Of a stretch of 26,760 bases of DNA, positions 17,015-23,962 are shown one piece after another (position 1 is the stretch's first letter; the number at the start of each line of letters is the position of its first letter). This DNA comes from a virus, in IMG/VR virus record IMGVR_UViG_3300008450_006930, positions 1 to 26,760 of that record; one strand, written 5' to 3'. The position numbers and the translations under genes are program-made. The notes below the pieces were generated by a model. The model saw only the letters and a list, made by a program, of their open reading frames with translations. It was not told where the DNA came from and made no database searches.

Positions 17015-17251
17015 ATGAGCTCTAAATTAGATTTACACGGTGTTAAACACTTTGATGTAGAGGACACTGTATTGGATTGGATTCACTTCCAAAAACTGCC
17101 AGCTATTATAGTTACAGGTAATAGTGAGCCGATGAAAAATATTGTAAAAAATATTTTAAGTCTCAATAAATATTCTTATATTGTCGGTGACAATATTAAT
17201 AACGGTTATATAAAAGTTACACAACATGAAAGTCAATTTTACAAAACTTAA
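17015..17251 (+). CDS. Mini Smr-domain protein
   Basis: A 78-residue protein that is essentially one Smr domain. The N-terminal KLDLHGVKHFDVEDTVLDWI matches the LDLHG start of Smr domains followed by an amphipathic helix. Then come IIVTGNS in place of the usual (H/T)GxG loop, the helix MKNIVKNIL, and a final GD...NGYIKV strand. Smr domains bind nucleic acid and several have endoribonuclease activity, including on mRNA at stalled ribosomes; others act with MutS2. Here the loop is TGNS rather than HGKG or TGRG, so activity is uncertain. The stop lies inside dUTPase (26-base overlap), indicating coupled translation. Confidence 0.65.
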   Translation: MSSKLDLHGVKHFDVEDTVLDWIHFQKLPAIIVTGNSEPMKNIVKNILSLNKYSYIVGDNINNGYIKVTQHESQFYKT

Positions 17252-17648
17252 CAACAATGCGGTAGTTCCGCAGTATGCAAAACCAGGTGATGCCGGTTTA
17301 GATTTAGTGGCGATTAGCAAAGTCGAACACGGTGATTTAATTGAGTATGGTACTGGTATAGCAGTAGAAATACCAGAAGGGTTTGTCGGACTATTGTTTC
17401 CTAGAAGTAGTATTAAAAACTATGAAATTAGTTTAACCAATCACGTCGGGGTAATCGACTCAGGATACAGAGGCGAAATCAAAGCATTTTTTAGGAAACA
17501 AAAAACTCCTATTTGCAAACACTACGAGGTATTAGATAAAATTGTGCAACTAGTTGTAATACCTTACCCACAAATTGAGTTACAAGAAGTATCGGAGCTA
17601 TCTAGTACTGAAAGAGGAACTGGTGGATTTGGTAGTACGGGCAAATAA
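17226..17648 (+). CDS. dut: dUTPase (deoxyuridine triphosphatase)
   Basis: A 140-residue trimeric-type dUTPase, converting dUTP to dUMP and pyrophosphate, which limits uracil in DNA and supplies dTMP synthesis. All five motifs are present: PGDAGLDL (20-27), PRSS (59-62), NHVGVIDSGYRGEI (72-85, with catalytic Asp78), DKIVQLVV (104-111) and RGTGGFGSTGK (130-140). Length is normal. The start overlaps the end of the Smr gene by 26 bases in another frame. It shares the nucleotide-supply role with the upstream class II reductase. Confidence 0.95.
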   Translation: MKVNFTKLNNNAVVPQYAKPGDAGLDLVAISKVEHGDLIEYGTGIAVEIPEGFVGLLFPRSSIKNYEISLTNHVGVIDSGYRGEIKAFFRKQKTPICKHYEVLDKIVQLVVIPYPQIELQEVSELSSTERGTGGFGSTGK

Positions 17649-17672
17649 ATTATAAATGTTATATATTTATTT
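17643..17672 (+). promoter_or_regulatory. Class 2 upstream motif before ferritin
   Basis: AAATAAAT (17643-17650) and ATTTATTT (17665-17672) form an 8-bp dyad with a 14-base loop. The TATTTAT core starts at 17664, 26 bases before the ATG at 17690. No YTTGG box is found at the class 1 spacing. Confidence 0.35.
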
Positions 17673-17689
17673 AAGAAAAAAACTCTATT

Positions 17690-18232
17690 ATGATACTCCC
17701 ACAATCGACCGTACAGAATGTGATTTCAGAACAATCCAAAATCTTATTACCAAAAACGCTTCCGCAAGAATTAGTAGACCGCATCAATAGCGCATTAGCA
17801 GAAGAATACACCGCACATTATTTCTACCGTGCAGCTGCTAACTGGTGTCAAGGAGTTGCATATGTTAAAGCCGCGGCATTCTTTGAAGCAGAAGCTAGCA
17901 CAGAATTGGAGCACGCTGCAAAACTTCAAAAATATTTAGTGGATTGGAATTGTACACCGCAACTACCTACAGTTAAATTTTCTGGAGAATTTGCCAGTTT
18001 AATAGACATAGTGAATAAAGCGTATGCTATTGAATACAAGTTAGGCGATAAGTACAATGAAATGTCAGCTGAAATTTTTGCAAAGCATTTACCTACATTT
18101 GATTTTTTACAAGAATTTAGAACAATTCAAACAGAATCTATTGCAGAATATTCAGACAAATTGAATGCTGCTCAATTAATTGATGTAAGTAACAAATTAG
18201 ATTTGCTACATTATGAAGAAAGATACTTCTAA
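17690..18232 (+). CDS. Ferritin-like iron-storage protein
   Basis: A 180-residue four-helix-bundle ferritin of the bacterial non-heme (FtnA) length. Ferroxidase-type ligands are visible: E38/E39 in LAEEYTAHYFY, E72-x-x-H75 in STELEHAAKL, E115 in AYAIEYKLGDKY, and Gln/Glu in TIQTESIAEY (147-153). Ferritin oxidises Fe(II) and stores it as a mineral core, limiting Fenton damage; a 24-mer cage is expected. The first ~20 residues are an extension ahead of the usual start. No Dps-type intersubunit ligand pattern is recognised, so ferritin is preferred over Dps. The 3' end overlaps the next gene by 20 bases, which couples them translationally. Confidence 0.85.
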   Translation: MILPQSTVQNVISEQSKILLPKTLPQELVDRINSALAEEYTAHYFYRAAANWCQGVAYVKAAAFFEAEASTELEHAAKLQKYLVDWNCTPQLPTVKFSGEFASLIDIVNKAYAIEYKLGDKYNEMSAEIFAKHLPTFDFLQEFRTIQTESIAEYSDKLNAAQLIDVSNKLDLLHYEERYF

Positions 18233-20141
18233 TTTTATAGATTTAGATATTGTATTTTCAAATAACAATTTACACGTAAATGATATAATTGAAAATAAAG
18301 TACCTGATGAAGTTGCGGCGCGTATTGATTTAGTAAATGTATACGGAGTTGCACAAAAGGCTGTTGATAGTATGACTACTGATATGGTATTGTTGGAATA
18401 CAATAACAAACGTAACTTACAAAATACGGTAGTTGATACAAATATCGATATAGATACCATACTAAGAGAATGGTCTTGGAGATGCGATAAAGGATATCCA
18501 GATTTCAATAACATTTCTGATAGAATAAGATTACAAGAAGTTCTAGATGAATTGAATATACCACTGCCGTTCGATAAAATATCAGAAGCACCCGTATCTC
18601 CATTATCTAAAAAGGCGCCATCAAATATCGAAGGATCGAATACACCGGAATTGAAAGAAGGATTGGTTATTTATTTTAGTACTCAAAAACCTAAGGATAT
18701 TGATGCAGCAATAAACAAATGTTCAGATCCGAATAATACTGATGTCTTAAAATTTTCTACTGATATAGATAATAAATTTTATGGAATCAAATCTAGTTCA
18801 TTAGTATCTAAAGCTATATCATTATTAAATACGTCTAATATTTCAGCTAACAATGCAAAATTATTTTTAAATGCATTATCTATCGCCAAAAAAATTCAAG
18901 CTGAATTCGGTATATTGTCACCTGATAAGATAGATAGAGGCGATTATATGTATACCAAAATTAGAGCGCACGCTGTAAAGCTGGTTAGCGAAATGGGACT
19001 GACTCCAGATGCCGATAAATGGTGCCCTGCTGACATCTACATATACAACAATGCCGGTGCCGCTAAACAGGCTCTACAATCAGATGATCTTAATATAGGA
19101 AAGACGTCATTAAATAGTATGTTTAACACGGAATTCAATTCAGCAGGTGGTATAGTCGGGATATCATTAAAAGAGGAAAAAGCCCAAGCTGGCAAGGCTA
19201 ATTCATTTAAAAAGATATTAACAAAAGAAGAAAATTATCCGACTGCCACTGCACTCACTCCGGTACAAAAGTCGACTATGGAGTTGTTATACAATTTAAA
19301 CATATTATCTAGTACTAAATCTAAAGATACGCCAAAATTAAAGATAGGATATGTATCGGAAGCGGCTAGAATTATAACGGCAAATAAAATACCAAACACG
19401 GATGCATTGCTTAAATCACTAACTAATACGCTACGACTTACATTTAAGGGTGACATGAAACGAGCGTTTGGTCAAAAAGGCGGGTTTAATAAAGATGCGA
19501 CTCGAAAATCCTTTGCAGAACTAGGTATAAGTGATATTACATATGATAAAAATTTATTGTCCCTAATCGATACTCTAGAATCCAATCTTAAAAAGAACGC
19601 ATTAGATACGTATAAGTCTTCTAGAAAATCATTTATTGATACATTAATTAGGCTAAACTTTAACGTACCGGCCAAGGCACCTGACGTTAATAAAATGAAT
19701 TCAGAAACTTTATATAAAAAGTCTAGTTGTTATATGACTGCGGAGTATCTGTTATCAGGACTTAACTCAGAACAATTACAAATACCTGTTGCATATAAAA
19801 GTATAATTACACAGAAAAATGCGTTTGTGGCTTTAACGGCTTATGCAATCGGAATGGCAGGTATCTCACCGACATTCTTTAAATTAGTTGGTAGTAGTTC
19901 AGGTAAAGAGGCCCATTTAGAGCCATTTTATGGCGATGGTTTCTTAAATGTAGATGAAAATACCACTACTAAAATAGTTGATACAAGCGAATATAAAGGA
20001 TTTTATGTAGAATTTATAGCTGCAGTATCAAAGAGTGCAAGTAAAAAATCTAAAGTAATGAGTAAGTATAAAGTAACTTTAGATTTTAGATTTGCAGGTG
20101 ACCAATTGAATATTGAAGTATCCGATTTAAAGGAAGCATAA
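18213..20141 (+). CDS. Large hypothetical protein, possible PD-(D/E)xK-like nuclease segment
   Basis: A 642-residue protein starting inside the end of ferritin. The first ~150 residues look variable, with a Pro/Ser linker near 125-145. In the middle, DKWCPADIYIYN (268-279, D274) is followed ~40 residues later by GGIVGISLKEEKAQAGKA (312-329, K320). A hydrophobic P-A-D strand followed by an S-L-K strand is the arrangement of PD-(D/E)xK nucleases, with Ser in the acidic position. The remainder is Lys-rich and helical. A nuclease role is an inference from that pair only; the protein could equally be a capsid-internal or host-takeover protein. It is followed after 10 bases by another hypothetical and probably shares its transcript. 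Confidence 0.5.
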   Translation: MKKDTSNFIDLDIVFSNNNLHVNDIIENKVPDEVAARIDLVNVYGVAQKAVDSMTTDMVLLEYNNKRNLQNTVVDTNIDIDTILREWSWRCDKGYPDFNNISDRIRLQEVLDELNIPLPFDKISEAPVSPLSKKAPSNIEGSNTPELKEGLVIYFSTQKPKDIDAAINKCSDPNNTDVLKFSTDIDNKFYGIKSSSLVSKAISLLNTSNISANNAKLFLNALSIAKKIQAEFGILSPDKIDRGDYMYTKIRAHAVKLVSEMGLTPDADKWCPADIYIYNNAGAAKQALQSDDLNIGKTSLNSMFNTEFNSAGGIVGISLKEEKAQAGKANSFKKILTKEENYPTATALTPVQKSTMELLYNLNILSSTKSKDTPKLKIGYVSEAARIITANKIPNTDALLKSLTNTLRLTFKGDMKRAFGQKGGFNKDATRKSFAELGISDITYDKNLLSLIDTLESNLKKNALDTYKSSRKSFIDTLIRLNFNVPAKAPDVNKMNSETLYKKSSCYMTAEYLLSGLNSEQLQIPVAYKSIITQKNAFVALTAYAIGMAGISPTFFKLVGSSSGKEAHLEPFYGDGFLNVDENTTTKIVDTSEYKGFYVEFIAAVSKSASKKSKVMSKYKVTLDFRFAGDQLNIEVSDLKEA

Positions 20142-20151
20142 TCAAACAACC

Positions 20152-20691
20152 ATGAAACTAACAAAACTATTACCTAAAAGTATTCTTGTAGAACGATATA
20201 TAACATTAATCAAACCTGAAGATAGAACACAGTATGTCGATCTTGTTTGGGATATGTTGCAACAAACGTATAAAAAATTAGGCGGGTTTAAATCAGCAAG
20301 AGATAAAGAAGACTTAATAGCAGATTCCAGTATATGGAAAATGGTTAGAAAGAATGGTAAAATTGTTGCTGTTTCTATATATAAAGACAAATTTGGTAGA
20401 AAATGTATAGCTTCTGCAACAGACGGTACTCCCGATGGTAAGGCGGCTTTATTGCAAATGTGGCTAGAAGACACCAAACAAAATAGAGCATGGGGTGAAT
20501 TTTCCGGACCGAGTGAACATATCAAACTAAAACAAGGTATGAAACCTATACCAAACAAATACGTGGGTGATATACTAGGTAAAACCATATTAAATTTGAA
20601 TCCAGATGGTTATCATTACACTCGTTTGATTGGTGGCGAACCGCACGAAAAAATATTGGCCGGTAGTATTGAAGGTTTTAATTTTGGATAA
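20152..20691 (+). CDS. Conserved-looking hypothetical, possible GNAT-like fold
   Basis: A 179-residue protein 10 bases after the 642-aa gene. The centre (SSIWKMVRKNGKIVAVSIYKDKFGRKCIASATDG) looks like beta strands of an acyltransferase-like sheet, followed by a helix (KAALLQMWLEDTKQNRAWGEFSG). The C-terminus PDGYHYTRLIGGEPHEKILAGSIEGF is Gly/His-rich and probably conserved in related phage proteins. The canonical acetyl-CoA loop (Q/RxxGxG/A) is not evident, so GNAT is tentative. No other domain recognised. Its last codons contain the TTTGG box of the promoter for the next gene. Confidence 0.55.
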   Translation: MKLTKLLPKSILVERYITLIKPEDRTQYVDLVWDMLQQTYKKLGGFKSARDKEDLIADSSIWKMVRKNGKIVAVSIYKDKFGRKCIASATDGTPDGKAALLQMWLEDTKQNRAWGEFSGPSEHIKLKQGMKPIPNKYVGDILGKTILNLNPDGYHYTRLIGGEPHEKILAGSIEGFNFG

Positions 20692-20714
20692 TTCAATTAT
20701 TTTTCTTATATTTA
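20683..20714 (+). promoter_or_regulatory. Class 1 promoter (TTTGG-N19-TATATTTA)
   Basis: TTTG at 20683-20686 lies in the last codons of the preceding gene; TATATTTA at 20707-20714, exactly 20 bases between. The ATG at 20719 follows 4 bases later, as at the helicase gene. Confidence 0.6.
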
Positions 20715-20718
20715 AGAT

Positions 20719-21297
20719 ATGGCAAAGATAATTTATATACACGGATTTCGGTCATCAGGTGATTCCGAAAAATCCAAACAATTAAAAGCAGCGTTTCCAA
20801 ACCATACGGTAGTCGCACCCAATTTATCCGCAAATCCTAAACAGGCAATACAACAATTGCATAATATTATATCAACTGATATACAGCCTACAATTGTAGT
20901 AGGTACTTCATTAGGTGGTTTTTACGCAACGTATTTGGCGTGTATTTACGATGTACCCGCGTTCATTATTAATCCTTCATTGGAACCGCATATTTCCTTA
21001 AAGTCTAAAGTAGGTAAATACAAAAGGTTTGGTAGTGATGAAGATTATGATTTTGAAGGCCCGTACGTTGATGAATTGAAAGTGTTGTTTGATAAATTAC
21101 ATGCATCAGATAAAGACAGTAATAATTTACATTTTTACCTGTCTACTGATGATGATGTAATTAAATTCGACAAATTAGATACCTTATTTCCCAATAAGAG
21201 AGGAGTAAAAACTTTCGATAATGCAGGTCACAGATTTAGTAGATTTCCAGAAATATTTCCTGACATTCAGAACATATTAAATCAATTTAAAAAATAA
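20719..21297 (+). CDS. YqiA-like alpha/beta hydrolase (esterase)
   Basis: A 192-residue single-domain hydrolase of the small YqiA/UPF0227 esterase type. IIYIHGFRSSGDS (4-16) is the oxyanion-hole HGF segment. The nucleophile elbow is GTSLGGFYA with Ser64. An acidic residue in STDDDVI (D145/D146) and His171 in AGHRF complete a catalytic triad. Length fits the family. It begins a class 1 promoter unit and is followed by GroES 13 bases later. A natural substrate cannot be inferred; esterase/thioesterase activity on host lipids or cell envelope is one possibility. No signal peptide, so cytoplasmic. Confidence 0.8.
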   Translation: MAKIIYIHGFRSSGDSEKSKQLKAAFPNHTVVAPNLSANPKQAIQQLHNIISTDIQPTIVVGTSLGGFYATYLACIYDVPAFIINPSLEPHISLKSKVGKYKRFGSDEDYDFEGPYVDELKVLFDKLHASDKDSNNLHFYLSTDDDVIKFDKLDTLFPNKRGVKTFDNAGHRFSRFPEIFPDIQNILNQFKK

Positions 21298-21309
21298 ACA
21301 AAAATAGTT

Positions 21310-21609
21310 ATGATGCAATTAGCAAAACCCTTAGGTGATAGAATTCTATTAACCATTAACGATGCTCCGGAACAAAAAACTTCTGGAGGAATTATTATTC
21401 CTGATTCTGTAAGAACCGAAGACATTAAAACCGGCGAAATTGTGGCAGTCGGCGAAGGCTTATACACACAAAACGGTGTACGTATACCTATGACAGTAAG
21501 TGTGGGTGATACTGTCATGTATTCACCATATACCGGTACCGAAGTAACATTAAGCGGTGTAAAATACTTGCTGATGCGTGAATCTGAGGCACTTTTGGTG
21601 ATAAATTAA
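21310..21609 (+). CDS. groES: GroES co-chaperonin
   Basis: A 99-residue GroES homologue. AKPLGDRILL (5-14) is the family N-terminal signature; EQKTSGGIIIPDS (22-34) is the mobile loop that contacts GroEL; GEIVAVGEG and VGDTVMYSPYTGTEV are later signature strands. It caps the host GroEL ring, and phage versions (T4 gp31, functionally similar) adapt the chamber to phage capsid proteins. Start is ATG 21310, or ATG 21313 directly after. It follows the hydrolase in one transcript. Confidence 0.95.
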   Translation: MMQLAKPLGDRILLTINDAPEQKTSGGIIIPDSVRTEDIKTGEIVAVGEGLYTQNGVRIPMTVSVGDTVMYSPYTGTEVTLSGVKYLLMRESEALLVIN

Positions 21610-21634
21610 TTTACCAACTTTTATACATTACAAA

Positions 21635-21651
21635 CTATTTATTAATATAAA
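21635..21651 (+). promoter_or_regulatory. Class 2-like upstream motif
   Basis: CTATTTATTA at 21635-21644, TATTTAT core from 21636, 25 bases before the ATG at 21661. The dyad here is weak (TTTAT/ATAAA, 5 bp). A marginal member of the class. Confidence 0.25.
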
Positions 21652-21660
21652 ACACGTATC

Positions 21661-21894
21661 ATGAAGACTGTAAAAAAAGGGTCGGAGTACAAACGAGTTT
21701 CTGATAGCGAAGCTCACACATTGGTAACAATTAACAAATACAGTTACTGTTCAAAACAAGAATGGAAACAAAATGTTCGAGACATCAACAAATCATTGCC
21801 CGTACAACTAGGTGAAGCTACCACTGAACAACCGGTACCTAACTCAGATAAAAAACTGAAAACGGTAATTAAAAATACCAAGAAAAAGAAATAG
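21661..21894 (+). CDS. Small basic hypothetical protein
   Basis: A 77-residue Lys-rich protein. The N-terminal half (KRVSDSEAHTLVTINKYSYCSKQEWKQNVR) looks like a small folded unit with one Cys; the C-terminal third is polar and ends NTKKKK, probably a disordered nucleic-acid-contacting or assembly tail. Its coding end overlaps the 5' arm of a terminator hairpin. A small structural or DNA-associated role is possible; nothing decides it. Confidence 0.6.
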   Translation: MKTVKKGSEYKRVSDSEAHTLVTINKYSYCSKQEWKQNVRDINKSLPVQLGEATTEQPVPNSDKKLKTVIKNTKKKK

Positions 21895-21930
21895 TATTAC
21901 AAAATCTTGGTATTGAATTACTATTTTTTT
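21874..21930 (+). terminator. Terminator region with two interleaved stems (pseudoknot-like)
   Basis: Stem 1: AATACCAAGA (21874-21883) with TCTTGGTATT (21905-21914). Stem 2: AAATAGTA (21889-21896) with TACTATTT (21919-21926), then a T-run to 21930. The stems interleave, so they form a pseudoknot or are mutually exclusive. The 3' arm of stem 1 holds the -33 box of the QueD promoter. Confidence 0.55.
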
Positions 21931-21937
21931 ATATTTA
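21906..21937 (+). promoter_or_regulatory. Class 1 promoter (CTTGG-N19-TATATTTA)
   Basis: CTTG at 21906-21909 and TATATTTA at 21930-21937, exactly 20 bases between. It overlaps the terminator and lies 15 bases before the QueD ATG. Confidence 0.6.
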
Positions 21938-21952
21938 GAAAAATTAAGTTAT

Positions 21953-22438
21953 ATGACACGGTACATATCTACAAAATTATTTGACAATTTTTCTGTAGCT
22001 TTACGGCAACATAAGGCATCACATTCGCATTGTGCTCTTTTGCACGGTTACGCTTTCAAATTTAAAGTATGGTTCGCATCCAATGAATCTGATATTGATA
22101 AACAATTGGATTCTATGAATTGGATTGTGGATTTTGGCGGATTCAAAGCAAAACCCGTAGGTAATGGGTTGCGAGAATGGTTAGACTATATGTTTGATCA
22201 CACTACACTCATTGAAAAAGATGACCCATATCTAGATTTATTCCAGCAGATGGAACAAATGAACCTACTTCATTTACGAGTAATGGATACAATGGGTGCA
22301 GAATCAATGGCTAAATTGGTTTTTGATAAATTTAATGATGTGTTATCAAAAACAGACGCCGGAAGATGTAAGGTAATAAAAGTTGAATGTTTTGAAAATG
22401 ATAAAAACTCATCTATTTACGAAGAATACGTTAATTAA
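21953..22438 (+). CDS. queD: QueD-like 6-carboxy-tetrahydropterin synthase
   Basis: A 161-residue PTPS/QueD-family enzyme, second step of 7-deazaguanine synthesis (dihydroneopterin triphosphate to 6-carboxytetrahydropterin). FDNFSVALRQH (10-20) is the N-terminal strand; SHSHCALLHGYAF (23-35) carries the catalytic Cys27 and zinc-site His residues; MNWIVDFGGFK (55-65), MFDHTTLI (80-87, D82-H83) and GAESMAKLVF (115-124, E117) are the remaining signatures. The usual HGH zinc motif is HGY here (H31-G-Y33), with extra His at 24 and 26 that might substitute. It precedes QueE by 11 bases. Confidence 0.85.
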   Translation: MTRYISTKLFDNFSVALRQHKASHSHCALLHGYAFKFKVWFASNESDIDKQLDSMNWIVDFGGFKAKPVGNGLREWLDYMFDHTTLIEKDDPYLDLFQQMEQMNLLHLRVMDTMGAESMAKLVFDKFNDVLSKTDAGRCKVIKVECFENDKNSSIYEEYVN

Positions 22439-22449
22439 ATTGGAAAATT

Positions 22450-23283
22450 ATGACAAAAATATTAAATGATAAGTTATTAATTAGTTCCGACTTCATGTCG
22501 GTCCAAGGCGAAGGAATCACAACCGGTATTCCTGCATACTTTGTTCGTTTAGGATTATGCAATCTTCAGTGTGGAATGTCTGCAAAGTTTCTAGCACAAT
22601 TAAAAAAAGATAAAAACCTAGCCGATGGTGAAATTTTTAAAGGTGATTTGGAGTTAGAAGGTAAAGCCACTTGGACTTGCGACTCAACTTCACAATGGGC
22701 TTGGCGTGGCGAAGAAAAACCATTTCAATATTTGATTGATCAATGGAAAGACCAAGGCATATATGAAGACATTAAAAATGGTACTATCCATATTATTTGG
22801 ACAGGTGGCGAACCTACCATGAAAAAACATCAAGAAGCGATTGAAAACTTCTTTAGCTATTGGGCTAATTTTGAAGATATAACAAATGTATACAGTGAGA
22901 TAGAAACAAATGGCACTATTGAAATTAATGATGGGTTGTTTACTCAAATAATTAATCAAATCAATTGCTCGCCTAAATTAGAAAATTCCGGGCAAGCAAG
23001 AAATAAACGAATTGTTCCGGATGCTATCAAACGTATAATGGAACATTCAAACTATCAATTTAAGTTTGTTATTAGTACTGAAGAAGATATAAAGGAAATC
23101 TTTAGAGACTTTGTTGAACCTTTCAACATACCATTGAAAAATGTTGTATGTATGCCCGGATTAGACTCACAGGCTGATTTTCACGAAAGAACTCAATTTT
23201 GTTTAGAAATGGCTAAAAAGTATAAATTTAGAGGAATGACACGTCTCCACATTTCTGCATGGGACAAGACGTTGAACGTTTAA
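22450..23283 (+). CDS. queE: QueE-like 7-carboxy-7-deazaguanine synthase (radical SAM)
   Basis: A 277-residue radical SAM enzyme, third step to 7-carboxy-7-deazaguanine (CDG). SVQGEG (17-22) is the QueE start signature. The Fe-S ligands are C37 and C41 (LCNLQC) and C77 (WTCDS), so the usual CX3CX2C is interrupted by ~33 extra residues between the second and third Cys. IIWTGGEPT (115-123) is the SAM-binding GGEP motif; EIETNGT and NCSPKL match later QueE signatures. It has SAM and pterin-type substrate binding expected of the family. It is adjacent to QueD and upstream of the exonuclease and DpdA. Confidence 0.88.
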   Translation: MTKILNDKLLISSDFMSVQGEGITTGIPAYFVRLGLCNLQCGMSAKFLAQLKKDKNLADGEIFKGDLELEGKATWTCDSTSQWAWRGEEKPFQYLIDQWKDQGIYEDIKNGTIHIIWTGGEPTMKKHQEAIENFFSYWANFEDITNVYSEIETNGTIEINDGLFTQIINQINCSPKLENSGQARNKRIVPDAIKRIMEHSNYQFKFVISTEEDIKEIFRDFVEPFNIPLKNVVCMPGLDSQADFHERTQFCLEMAKKYKFRGMTRLHISAWDKTLNV

Positions 23284-23295
23284 TATCAACACATA

Positions 23296-23931
23296 ATGAA
23301 AAGAAAACGAATAGTATGCTTTGATTTCGAGACTACAGGTCTTGATTTCATTAAAGATCAGCCTATACAATATGCTGCACACTCTGTCGAATCTGATGGT
23401 ACTTTACGAACTATTTCGGGGTTCGTAACATATGACGGCAAGTTATCAGAAACGGTTAAGACACTTACTGATATAGATGACAGTATTTTACGAATGCACG
23501 GCGAACCGTATGAGGTTGCTATGGAACGATTAATACAATTTATTGGTATCAACAAAAACACTCCTGAAGACGATGTTATATTGGTCGGCCATAATATGTT
23601 GAATTTCGATATACATTTTCTTGATATGGCGTGTGCTAAGCTCGGATATGATTGTATTAACCCAAAGTATTATTGGGACACTGCTGGGTGCTATAAAGCT
23701 CATAAACTCAGCCTAGTGAAGTCTAATAAAGAGACTGCTGCTGAATATCATAAACGTGCACTAGACACATATAAACCGGGTTTAAAATTTAAACTACCAG
23801 TTGTTTGCGAATCATATAATATACCTTTCAAAGAAACTCACCGAGCGGATGATGATGTGGATGCGACGTTAAAAGTTTTTCTGCAACAAGCAAAAGAATT
23901 TAACAATCATTTCTTGGAATTGTTAAATTAA
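23296..23931 (+). CDS. DnaQ-like DEDDh 3'-5' exonuclease
   Basis: A 211-residue exonuclease. Motif I is CFDFETTG with D10 and E12; motif II is GHNMLNFDIHFLD with D105; motif III is HRADDDVDAT with H182 and D187, giving the complete DEDDh set. It would remove 3'-terminal nucleotides, as proofreading or in DNA degradation. It sits inside the deazaguanine module, between QueE and DpdA. Since the polymerase-like protein at 7493 lacks a visible exonuclease domain, this could supply proofreading in trans; that link is speculative. Confidence 0.88.
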   Translation: MKRKRIVCFDFETTGLDFIKDQPIQYAAHSVESDGTLRTISGFVTYDGKLSETVKTLTDIDDSILRMHGEPYEVAMERLIQFIGINKNTPEDDVILVGHNMLNFDIHFLDMACAKLGYDCINPKYYWDTAGCYKAHKLSLVKSNKETAAEYHKRALDTYKPGLKFKLPVVCESYNIPFKETHRADDDVDATLKVFLQQAKEFNNHFLELLN

Positions 23932-23944
23932 TTTACTATATTAA
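23913..23944 (+). promoter_or_regulatory. Class 1 promoter (CTTGG-N19-TATATTAA)
   Basis: CTTG at 23913-23916 in the last codons of the exonuclease gene, TATATTAA at 23937-23944, exactly 20 bases between. It lies 18 bases before the DpdA ATG and would drive DpdA, FolE and the oxidoreductase. Confidence 0.6.
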
Positions 23945-23962
23945 ATAATAAATAAAATAAAC

